From: Ligula intestinalis
Taxonomy: Eukaryota; Platyhelminthes; Cestoda; Diphyllobothriidea; Diphyllobothriidae
Length of the DNA: 64,000 nucleotides
Assembly: GCA_036362985.1 (NCBI GenBank)
Contig: JAYGXS010000002.1
Coordinates: forward strand, 6,964,944-7,028,943
Direction: 5' to 3'
Position numbers and translations under genes: made by a program. Numbering within the stretch: the stretch's first letter is position 1; each line of letters begins with the position of its first letter. Below, one piece after another: positions 22,413 through 33,800 of this stretch. The notes beneath the pieces are model-generated. The model did not search any database, was not told where the DNA came from, and saw only the letters and a program-made list of their open reading frames with translations.

Positions 22413-25400
22413 TTTTTAGGGTGTATAAGCTGTGAACGTACGGTGGTGTGCCACTTGTATTTGATATTTGCTAGGTTGTCTTTCGACAATCTCAGACATA
22501 TTTTTCATGCATAGTAAAGTTCGCCAGGTCATTGTTGTTGATGCCGGGGTAGCCGCACCATTTGACATGCCCTTTTGTTTGTATTCCCGTCGTTTCATGC
22601 ACTGATGCACGAAGTTTTGTGGGCATCAACTTTTGGGAATAGTTGAAAGAGATATTTCATTTCACTTGTTAGACACAATTAATTAAGTTAATTGTTTCTG
22701 TACATATCCTTTAGTTTGCCAGTGAGCATTAAAATTTCAAGTTTTACGAATAAGATCTTCTATTTTTAGTTTTATTTTGTGCATATGTGATCGTGCCTAA
22801 TCCAAACGACTTTTATGATATGACAGACTGTACTCTCAATGGGGGGACGATCTGTGGTAGTGGATCTGGCCAGCTCTATCCATCCTCTTCGAGCAAGTGA
22901 AACTAAATACCGGAGGCCCAGAAATCACTTTTTCATGATGAAATGTGCTGAATCAGGTTTTTATCCAATAATTTTTCAACGTGCCTAGATATGAAACAAA
23001 ATCGACAGTCGTCAGGAATTTCTAATTCTCGACCATTTTTTCACTTGTGTAGGCAATTATTTACAGGCATTTAAGGGGGCTGAATGGACGGATACCAGAC
23101 TTAAAATATCTTCGTGGTGAATGTATCACATCAGCTTCATTGCATATTTTCTAAGGATTATGAATACGCTGCGGACAGCACCAATTGGATGGATTATGAG
23201 CCTACTCTGCCCATTTAGCGGCTACATTCCTTCGGGGGTATTTGGAATGATTTATTCAGGTTTGCAACCGTTGATCTCAGGAGCTGCCTCCTCCGTTCAG
23301 GGATGTATCACGAGCACCTTTTGGTCGTCTCCGAATTTTTAGATTTACAAACTGCGACACCTCATTCTGTTGCAATCGAAACGTCACAGTAGCAGGAAGA
23401 TGTCGTCACCGGCATTTAGTCTTCACTGTTAGAAGACGGTAGGTAGAACTCTCCAGATCTGCAGCCGCAGATCGCCGCACTTAGAGAGATTCGATCTACG
23501 TTTTTGTTTTGCATAAAACAGGCTTGGTAAAAATGGTATCGAGCACAAATTATGGCTTAGATTACATGAGTATTTGAGTAGACGAACTCAAATTGTTTGT
23601 TACACGGCGCCCTTAATTAGCAGTGCTTTTAAAACTTTCGGTTAACGGAGTTGCACGATGCAAGGCGTGCTCACCCTGAGGTAACTAAGCTCCTAGTCAT
23701 GTCCATACAGTTTATCCGAATGCTTTATATTTTAGAACTTCACTCAAAGAGTGGCCTTGTCATAAATCCCTGGGGGATTGTTAGGACGGGTTAATATAGT
23801 GGAAGTAGTCAGGGGTTTCAATCACTGATAAGGCTATTGTGTACAAAATTTCTGTCTCAGTAGTTGGTTTCTTGTCTGCCGCTCATCGGTTGAACCCTCG
23901 GCCTCCACTTGCGTTTCTTTTTTCTTTCATCCTTCCATTTGGTGATCACGTAACCTAATCTTGTATCTGCTCCTTCACTACTTTATTCTCGTTTGCTAAG
24001 ACCCCCTCAGGTGTTCGTAGCATTTGTCCGGATTGTGTAACCCATTATGATTAATCAAATAGTTTCAATGATATTAATAGCTTTGAACCTTTTTTGAGCA
24101 GTATCGCATCGTGCACATCAAATTTTCTTGATTTGTTTTTGCCAAAATTTGAGGGAGTAAACATCGCGTTCACTCTGTAAGACAGTAATAAATTTACTGT
24201 AATGTATTTACTGAAAAGTAAGTTATTACAGTTATAAGCAAATGCATTGCATGGCTAATACGTGTCACCGTCACTTCAAAAATAAGGGTCTCCGTTATAT
24301 GCGACGATTACTGTTTTTTTGACATTTTGTCTTCTCACGACACTTGAATACCACTCTCTTCAACAGTTGGCTTGAAGGATTCTTCATTGATCATTGTAGT
24401 TGTGCTTTTTAATATCAGATGAAGTATGATGGCTCTCAAAGGTGCACTGTTATAGAAACAACTAAGCAGGAAAGAAACCTGAGAGGATGCTGTGTATGCT
24501 GTGTGTGCATTACAGTCAATAGCTTACTATATTAAGCAACTGAGACACCATGTACAGGAAATTGGTCAATGGGAAAACCCTTCTTCTTGCCTTAATTTTC
24601 AACTTTTTGGTGGTAATTTCCGGGTTCAGAAATCTTTTGCCGAGTAAAAATAGAATTCCACAGCTACTTCTGATGTTTATTATTATGTTGCTACTGAGTG
24701 CCACTTTAAACAAGCAAATTGAGAGTAAGTGGTCACCGACACCGACCCTGTCATATATATGTAAGGCGTACGTCATCTTGAGTTTAACAGGATGGGTACA
24801 GAGGACAGGCAAGCCTGCAATTCCATACTGTTTAATCAATTTCACTATTAGAGTGGAGGCCCATCATTTGAGCAGATGAAAAAATGCAACGTATTTGTCC
24901 TTGCTGGCTGTGTGGTTTTGAACTCAACGAAATTTCCAAAAGGAATATTTCTTCGCATCCCTGATAGATACATGTAGAATTTCAAATGTAAGGTAGTGAT
25001 TGTTAACGTAAGGGATATTTACGCCATTTGCTTGCAAGGGAAGGCGTCCTTGTCGTTCCCTCGCTCAGTCAAAACGCCGATTTTCCGTCACCACAGACCA
25101 AGTTCATCATGGAAATCTTGTTTGCTCGGAGTCACTACCACGTTGTTTTCTTTGCCAGTTAACTTCTATCCGTTGCATTGTCCTTACACAGATACCTGCA
25201 TCTCTATGATTAACTTAACTGAGCTTTAAATGGTGGTAGCCCATATATCTGAACATCTTGCTAGCTTCGCCTCATCGGCAACTACCTGCTCTTAAAGTAT
25301 CGCTAGTTGGCCTGCCGATTTCGAGAAGAGTAACAAGAAGGGATCTCTATACCCCTTTAGTGATTTCCTCTTCCGATCCCTTCTCATTCGTTCTCCCGAC

Positions 25401-26061
25401 GTGCATTTTAGTGCCGGCAGTATCCGCTCAAAACTGCATTTAGCCAGTCGTCGCTTATCGTCCTCCCCCCCCCCCAGACTAACAATCAATGGAGAAGCAC
25501 CCGCGCGCAGCTAGGGAGGCTATAATTTTGTATTTTTGTGCGCCTTCTGTTGAACAATTTTGACCTTCAATATATCCGGCGGTATTTTTCGATTTCCAAC
25601 TTGTTTTAGCGTAGTGCTTGCCTCGGCAAGCAGGGATATACAAGATATTATAAAATCGTCCTTTGGTTGTGGCTAACGCCTTATTCGTTTTTCAAGTTTT
25701 TTTTTGGACTGTCATGTCAGTCCCATTGATCCACAAACTTCCAAGCGTTTAAGTGCATGACTTCCCAGCTATGATGATCGCTTGACTTATAATTCGCAAA
25801 AATTTCATTATCTACCCGCGCTTGGTGCCTATTATGCACAAGGTTAGCGCTTCTGCGTGGGATCCCACATCCGTCAATCACACCTAGGGAATCAATTTAT
25901 CCCCAACGTGTGCTGTTAATTAAAAGTGTCAGAATCTGAAAAAAGGTCATATGTGAACTTGAAATGGCCGAAACATACATACTCCCGACCGCATGTAAGT
26001 GGAAAAACTGATCTCGAAACAATGGTTCCATTATCCTGACGCCTTAAAAACAAATAAGTTT
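22413..26061. other. Unassigned sequence, 3.6 kb
   Basis: I find no gene or element I can support. A run of C near 25459 is simple sequence. The 109-residue hydrophobic frame at 24550-24879 has no start context or similarity that I trust. Confidence 0.35.
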
Positions 26062-26165
26062 TTCAGAAGACGAAGATGCGATCACTGGAACAAGAGTTTT
26101 ATTCCAGTGATCGCATCTTCGTCTTCTGAACTGCTTCCTGGGACTCGAATATTCGCTACTATTGG
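26062..26165 (+). mobile_element. Penelope family B terminal segment with a perfect hairpin
   Basis: TTCAGAAGACGAAGATGCGA (start of the left arm, 26062-26090) is repeated in perfect inverse at 26102-26130: 29 of 29 bases pair around an 11-base loop. Then comes CTGCTTCCTGGGACTCGAAT with ATTCGCTACTATT, the terminal block also found at 31185-31220, 40236-40262 and 40590-40619. Confidence 0.75.
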
Positions 26166-26699
26166 CAAAGAAGTTTTTGATAGTAGAAGTGGATCCTGTA
26201 TTGCATCATACTGGGTGGGGGACTACGCCAATGTAACGTTAGTAACAGGGGAGGGGAAGAGGGTCATCTCTACCATCACAGAAAATGCGGTGTAGGGTAG
26301 AGGATTCCATCAGTTCTCAAGCCTTTCACCTTGACCATTGTTTTTGCGATGTGGGCTCTCGCTCGTATCCGCATTGACATGACTTATTGCACTTAAGCGG
26401 CTAAGCTCGTTTGAACGCGTTAGCTGCCCTCACCCCTGTTCATATGTAAACTGCCTGCGTCTTTAATTCTTGTTGTGGTGAGTCTACGTGCGTGCCTGGT
26501 TGAGGTCCTTCAGTGTCGGATTCACGTCTGCTCTTTCACTCAGTGGGTTGCGTTTGGAAGCGTTAATGGTCTGCACGAAAGACCACACAACAATTGAACA
26601 AGGTTGTCTCCGTGTGACAGTTTTCGTTAGTTTCCCGTGGCATGTGGCCAGTCCCTCGACCAGGATTTTAGCCTTCTGGACGACAATAGTGATAGCTAG

Positions 26700-27060
26700 T
26701 TAACCAGAAATGGCCATTCCGGTCTCCTTTGTCTTTGTCGAATCCATTTCATCCTCTTCCACAGGTTGCTATGCGGCTGCCTGCAAGGTTTCTAAAGTGA
26801 GCTTCAGGGCAAAAAGGGAACTCACATGTTCCTTAACTAGATCGACGAGTCCAACATATTCAGCATATTCCCAATCTCAGACGACGAAGCAACGAGCCGG
26901 TGGTGTAATGGTAGAGAGTTGAACTCAATGACCAAAGGTCCCGGGTTCGAATCTCGGGTGATCCACACCCGGGATTGGGTATGACTTGCTGGTGACGGCA
27001 AATAAACCAGAAATGACCATTCCGGTCTCCCTTGTCTTTGTCTGATCCATTTCAGAAAAA
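26700..27060 (+). mobile_element. tRNA-headed SINE, copy 1
   Basis: A tRNA-like head (26894 onward) has an A-box-like TGGTGTAATGGTAG and a B box GGTTCGAATC at 26944-26953, followed by a body ending CCGGTCTCCCTTGTCTTTGT and ATCCATTTCA. The same body end occurs upstream at 26705-26752, so the unit is bracketed by direct copies. The copy at 52371-52686 is inverted and has the same layout. It is not a functional tRNA: no proper anticodon arm forms. Confidence 0.75.
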
Positions 27061-27565
27061 CGTGGGTCTGAAGTTTGCACGTTCTTCCTCCGACAGGGAC
27101 AAAGAGCCCATTCTGTATACTATGATCATGCACTTTATTCGTAGAGAAAAGGGAATTAGGCACTTAATTACTACGATCAGATGTCAAATGAAATAATTTC
27201 CTGCGAGAAATATAAACGGGTCAAAGGTTTGTCCTTACTTAGATGTAAAAATCGATGAAATAAATACATGTCATACAGGTAAAAGTGATAACTGTCTGAC
27301 CTATGCGGGTAGCTGATCGTGTTCTCAATCACAAAGAAAATTTCACTGTTCTAGAAATTAAGTTTATCTTATTCCTCAGGGTTTTCAATGCGTGTTAGGA
27401 AACTAGTTCCGTTTGAAAGCCTTCTTTTCAGGGTTTTTGTTGATTTCGATTGAATTATAGCTTAATTGTACTGTAAGGTCTACTAGCTGGTCTTTTTCCC
27501 AATAAATCTAGGTCATTTTTTGTAATTCACGAAATATCGAACTTTCTAACGTTTATCTCTTTCAG

Positions 27566-27884
27566 GCCTTCTAATTCAAGTGCAGTGTCCTGTCTTCCTA
27601 ACCACATTCCCAAAATGCCGCTTTCGGACCAGCGCCTTAAGGATCTCAAGGCCTGCATCCTCGCCTTTCACCAAAATCCTAGCCAACCGATTGATGACAG
27701 GCATTCTATCATGGATAACTTTTTTTCCACTTTGGAACGAATATTTCGATATGGCTTGAAGGCGGGAGCATCGCGTGGCGGTCAAGCTAAGTGGGATCCC
27801 TGGAATTGGATAGAAAGGCTTCCCTCCTATACATCTAATTCGGGCCTTTTTATTCCTTATCAACTGTTGAAGGCCATCGACGAA
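27566..27884 (+). CDS. Gene 1 exon A (RUN, first half)
   Basis: Coding from ATG 27615 (AAAATGCCG) or open from the acceptor TCTCTTTCAG ending at 27565. It ends at GACGAA|GTGAGT, phase 0, giving 90 residues from the ATG. FSTLERIFRYGLKAG is the characteristic RUN helix region. Confidence 0.75.
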
Positions 27885-30800
27885 GTGAGTGCTCCGTATT
27901 CGGTCTCTGACCTTTCCAATGCCTTACTTCTACAACTTAATGTTAAGTAAATTAGTCCAGGGGATAGGGGATAGTCCCCTATCTCCTGGACTAATTTGTT
28001 TGTAACGTTGAACGAAATATACCTACAATTTACCTTTTAATGTTAAGTATAAGGGAGGTTTGACTGATTTGGTTAATTTAGTTGACCCAACTGTGAAAAA
28101 AACTCGCGGCCTTCGGCGGGATTCGAACCTGCATAGGAAGGAAGACCTTCTATGCAAGCCAACGCTCTACCTACTTGAGCTAAGAATCTCACACTTCACA
28201 CCGTGAGTTTAATAACGCTTGGATCGATATTACCCGTCCAACTTTACGCTCGTATGGAATCCACCAATACGGGACATCAAATTGACTGCCCAAGCAGGAT
28301 TTCCTACGTAATCATATAGGATCCACCAGAATGACTACCAGGCTGACTTAATTTTTAAAGAGGTTTGGCAGATTTGATTTATTTAGTTGACCCAATTGTG
28401 AAAAAACTCGCCCTTTGTAAGCGTGGCATTCGTAGCTCAAGTAGGTAGAGTATTGGCTTGCGTAGAAGACCTTCCCTCATATGCGGGTTTGAATTCCGCC
28501 GAATGCCGCAAGTTTCTTCCCAATTGGGTCAACTGCATTAATGTTAAGTGTTAAATCAATGTTAAATGTTCAATAATGTCTTGGATGATGAATCCGCGAC
28601 GGGTGTCGAAACGTCAGGCGAATAAACGTGTTGTCCCAGCGATCGAGTCGTCTTCTTTTCAATAAGTGAACTATCACTCCCATGAAACTGTGAAAACAGA
28701 ACCTATCTCATTTCTCTTATTTGCCACAGTTCACCAGCTTGTTTTCAGACCTCCTCACTATTACAGTGGAGTCCGGTTAATGTGGACACGGTTAATGTGG
28801 ACAACCGCTTAATGTGGACAGTTGGCCAGGAACGGAATTTCTCCATAGTAAAATCCTCTGGTTAATCTGGACAGCCACCGCTTAATGTGGACAGCACCAA
28901 GCTGTCAACCGGTCGGTCGACCCACAGATTTTGTCAAAAATCCAGTCCAAATCACCCACGTTGTGAAGAAGATTGACGTTCTTCAGGCCATGGAGATGTT
29001 GAGCACTTCGTGGAAAAAGGTGAAGTCAAAGACAATCGTTAATTGCTGGAGGAAAGGGGGCTTTGTCACCACTGAAGAGGAAGTTGCAGAGAATGAAGTC
29101 GCGATTCCGATCCCAGAAGACGTGACAGAGGACAGGATCGAGAGTTTTCTAGAGTGGGTTTCAATCGACGACGATGCCGAAGTAGCCGAGGAGGCAACAC
29201 TGGAGGAGGTGACAAGCGAACTCGCCGAAGCAGTTGCAGATGCCAAGAAGGTACCAGACGAGCAGGAAGAAGAGTCTGAAGAGGAAGACGAAGAAGTCGA
29301 GCCCCCAGTCTCATCAAAAGAAATGAGGGTGGCATTGGCCGTACTCGAAACGGGGCATCGACAACAAGGTTTTGATGTGGAGAATTTTGACACTGTGATA
29401 AAGAACTTTAGGGGAGATTTCAGAGAAAATTTTCCACCAAAGCAATCAAAACTGAGCATGTTCTTTCAATAAAACTTCATTCAGATGCAAAATTATGTTT
29501 TTTATACGTAGAAACGACTGGTTTGGGGTCAGTTCGCTTAATGTGGACAACCGGTTAATATGGACAGTTGGCCTGGAACGGAGGTGTCCACATTAACCGG
29601 ACTCCACTGTAGTTACAATCTAAAAAAAACTTCAATTGAGGGCCTGGTGTAGCAAAATAAAACCCTGCTGGCCAGAGACTAAGACGTACAGAAACTCGGC
29701 TTTAGCTGGAAAGCAGCCGTTTGCATTCGGTTAGTCTCATTGGATTACAGTGGAGCGTCGAGTGACGAGCAACTCCGTGTACGAGCAGAAAATTTGTTTC
29801 GATTTGCAAGCTCCTGCTCAGTTAACAAGTCAGTGCTTGTTTGTATCCGTGTCCGCCATTTAGTCTTTCTCCCTGCTGCGTGTGTTCGATTCCCACTGAG
29901 GCCATGAATTTAGCAAATCTGCCAAATCCTCCTAACAACAGCTATACCCTTAAATGACTCGGTGGTTCCAATTCTGTTATTCAAACTTCCTAGAATCCTA
30001 TTGTATGTGCGTCGCATTTCTTTTTTCCCACTAGACCAAAAAGTCCTCGCGTGTAACTACGGCCGAGGGCAAGGGCCGACTCTTCCTGCGTACTTTGGTG
30101 CAACGAAAATTGCTCGAGAATTTATTACAACTGCTACGAGACAATCCAGTCCTTGCCTTGCGCCACTACGAGGCTGGGCATAGTCTGTTTACAGATGAGA
30201 TCCTGTCGGAGATTCTACGCTCCCTGTTTGCAGAAGTCGCTCGGCTTGACTTTCAGCTGGATCTCGACAACGCCGACTTCCTTGATGAGACTTGGGAATT
30301 GCCTGTGATGAAAGAACTCCAGTTCGTTCCATGCAGGTGAAATCTCCTTCATTGCCATTAATTGTTACCTCCCTTTTTTATAATTAATCCTTGTCCTGTC
30401 AGGGAGCTATGAAAAAGGTTATGCCCACTCTCTTCGTAGAGCTAGTATTCACTTTATTAGTCAATATCGGTCAACTATATTGAAATGCATATGATTCATA
30501 TATTTGAAGGTGGTATTATTTACGAAGTCTGTCATCGGCCCAGTTTTTTGGTAGACACTCAGCTCGTCTGTTTGTCTCTACCATATGGACGGAAATAGGT
30601 GGCAGCTGAACCAACTTGATATGCGCCAAACCCTATCTTGCTAAACGGGAAGGTCCTAGGAAAACAGTTCCAATATTTATGCATTTGTCACAACATTGTT
30701 AATTAACCTACACAGAAGTAGAAGACCACTTGGTCGCTGGGCCAATATGTTTATTCGCCTGTCGTTTCGAAATCTGTCGCGGATTCATCATCAGAGACAT

Positions 30801-33800
30801 ACTTACAGAACAGTAGCAGTTTGTGTGCGCACAGAGTTTTGCCGTAAAATTTAAACGTACAGAAAAAAATCGACAAATGCCTTGAGTTTGCGCTGATTTG
30901 CTGCGTCAGCAATGACCATCTGGCCCTCTGGTGTTGGCATAGGATGATGTGGTGGCCTGTCTGTTCCCCTAGCGGTGACTTGCTGACACAACGAATCAGC
31001 GCACACTCAAGGCATTTATCGAGTTTTTCTGTACGCTTTAATTGTACGGCAAAACCCTGTGCACACACAAATTGTTTCTGCTACTGTTTTGTGAGTATGT
31101 CTCTGATGATGAATCCGCGGCGGATTTCGAAACGCCAGGCGAATAAGCATATTGTCCCAGCGATCGAGTCGTCTTATACTTCTCAATTACTGCCTGGAAC
31201 TCGCATGTTCGCTTGTATTAGTAACCTATCCAGTTCAAAATCGCTACCTAACTCATTATTCCTCCAGCATTCCAGCTGTTCAGTAGTTTTCCAATCGATG
31301 GTTGAAGTTATTGTCGATTAGTAGACGGTTTTTGCAAGATTTGAATGATCCATTTGACCCATTTGCCTCGGTGGGATTCGAATCCACGTCAGCAAAGGGA
31401 AGGCTTTAGGAGAGCCAACGATCTAGCTAACGGAGGTACAAGGCCCCCATCGGGAGCCTTTGGTTTTTGACAATTGGGTCAAATGCATTATTCAAATTGG
31501 CCAAATCCCCCTTGCTAATTAAAAGTGCCAGGTGGATTCTAGATTGAATGCTTAGGGAGTCCTTTTTGGGCAGCGTATAGTTTTCGGATTCGAAGGCAAA
31601 CATCTTCGTTCCTCTCTACATCACTCTAATTGAAGGCAGCTGAATTGCGCTGCACGGCGAACGTCATTTGCTCCGTCTTAGTGCCCCTTTAATATATGAT
31701 CTACTTGTCAAATTTTTTCGGAGCTCCGGCTTCATCGGATGCGAGAACCTGCTTATTTAAGAAGTGAATATTTTGTGATAACCGTTTCATTACTACCCAG
31801 CCTTTAATGCATAAGCCATCAATCGGCTTGTCTTATCTTCCTCGGGGTTCTTGCCACCGAGTGGTAGAGTCGCCTCTAAGAGTTCTGTTATATAATCAAA
31901 ACTGGTGAAAGTGATATCGTGAGAGAAACCTCTTGTTATCGTAGTTTGCAGACACCCAGCAAATTAAGCATTGAGCGACCTTGATTCCTCACAGACACCT
32001 TTTGTTATACGCCGGCCCCCATAAATTTCTGCCGCCAGTCGACCTGTAGACGCCTGCTAATACGAAGCATGTATAACTTCTAAACCGCAATGAAACCTCG
32101 GTTAATGAGTTTAATCCATTCCGGCACCGAACTCGTCACGTGAAAAACTCGTCTTGCGATGCGCGGCCAATCATACTTCATCAGTTCACCGATTGACTGC
32201 TGGTGACTGGGGACACACGCCCTGGGAACAAAACTCAACTGCGGACACTCAAACTGACAACTAGTTAACTCAACGGAAGCCCGTCAAGTGAAACACATTT
32301 TCTGTTAGTGGCTCGCTCAGTACCTGAAATTCTCGTAAATGGGGCTGCTCGTCACCGAGACTCCACTGTAATTTAATGAATACGTTCCCTGCGTGTATGC
32401 GTATGTATGTGTTTCAGGTTAGTTCCTGAAACCACTCAGTAGAAAGTTGAAACCTACAAGATGAGCTTATTCCGGTCGGTTATTTTTTACGCCCACTCAA
32501 GACTAACGTAATGTGTATTTCCTTTTTGGTTGGTAGGTCTCTTGGAAGGTTAGTGTCATCACTTGTATGTCGCCCCAGTCCCACCTCTGGCGACCAATCA
32601 GCTAAGCGGTGGCCTATTGCTGGCGGTGGGGGAGAGAGAGTGAGGTCGACCCTCAGCGTATTTTCTTCCTCAGTATAATCAATCTGATGCGCTTGAAGTT
32701 ATCAGGCGGTGCGCTAAAAGCCGTGGCTTTGAGGGTTGCAAACTCACGGGATAAGTTGGACACCGCAGCCAGCCCAGTGTGTGTAGTGTAGAGGGGTTTA
32801 CTGTGGGCTGAAATTCAAACTTAAGGGCTCCTTCTTAATGTGGACTGTATGGCGCTTCCAGTCGGGAGCCTACCTAGCGAGGCGTGCTGTAGGTACACGT
32901 GTTGAGTGTTGGTCGCGTCAGCCGTCTGCGCCCTGCGGCCTTTTGACTTTGTTCTTAACATCGGGTCTGGTGTGGATGTACTGAGAGAGGGGGTAGATTC
33001 TCCGCGAGTCTGCTTTTAGTATCAGCCTCGGGAGTCACCGCGTTGCTTCACCCTGCTGGAGCGCGTGGTGGACAGCATCGAGAGCGATGGTCAAACTCTC
33101 CTGTCGCGCCCAGAAGTGTACCTGTTTGCATAACCTTAAAGCAAGAGACCCTTATGTTGTTCAGAGATTACCGGTTTTGGAATAAAGTCTGTTATGTATA
33201 ACAAATTACCCATGGGCGTTTCTCCTCGCCTGTTGAACTTAAGACTGGTCTTCTTCGGATAATTAACGGACATATAGTTGAGCGGTGGTCCTACGCAAAC
33301 CCAACATATTTTTTGTGTGTTATAAACAAACAGCAAGCAGTTACTTTGCATGAAAAAGACTAAAGTAAGGTGTTCATAATGTTTTTTAACTGTTTCTTTT
33401 TTTTCTCTCCATTCAAAATCTTAGGCTATTTATTCATTACACTACCCCTCAATCTTCAGAAGAAGAAGTAATAGCTGGAATATGAAGTTAACTGGCCTGA
33501 CGTTTTTCATTCTCATTCGAACACATCATCAGAGGCCGCCACAGACGCTTATCTGCGAACCTCTCTGACGATGGGTTCGAACAATAATTCGGAATGTCAG
33601 TCCAGTAAACTTTACTTTCCAGCGATCGCATCTTTTTGCTCTGAACTGCTTCTTGGAGCTCCCTTCTTTGCTTCTATCACCAACTTTTCATTCATGTGTC
33701 GGTGCCGTTTGTATAGCCATATGCAGGATGCATTTTAGGTGACATATGAATGTGTACGTGGCAAATATTTTAATCGCTGCCCTAACTCCTTTTTGGGAAA

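Larger units (their letters stand above)
30733..31225. mobile_element. Penelope family B inverted pair in gene 1 intron 2
   Basis: About 190 bases from 30733 recur inverted up to 31165 with a short unpaired centre near 30925-30965. Each arm carries a hammerhead-like motif. The right side continues with CCCAGCGATCGAGTCGTC and then TGCCTGGAACTCGCATGTTC, the family B terminal block. Confidence 0.8.
33478..33700. mobile_element. Penelope family B, short inverted pair
   Basis: Left arm (-) with a hammerhead-like motif at 33537-33494, right arm (+) with one at 33560-33605, then CCAGCGATCGCATCTTTTTG and CTGAACTGCTTCTTGGAGCT, the terminal block. It lies about 160 bases before gene 1 exon C. Confidence 0.7.

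Noticed and set aside
24550..24879. 109-residue hydrophobic ORF
   Set aside because: AT-rich frame with an overlapping antisense ORF, no recognisable domain and no splice or start context. Probably chance.
26894..26966. Functional tRNA gene
   Set aside because: A and B boxes and T arm are good, but no 5-bp anticodon stem or closed acceptor stem forms, and a SINE body follows.
28983..29459. 158-residue Ser/Thr/Ala-rich ORF on the - strand
   Set aside because: Shadow of the Glu-rich codons of the Tigger transposase on the + strand.
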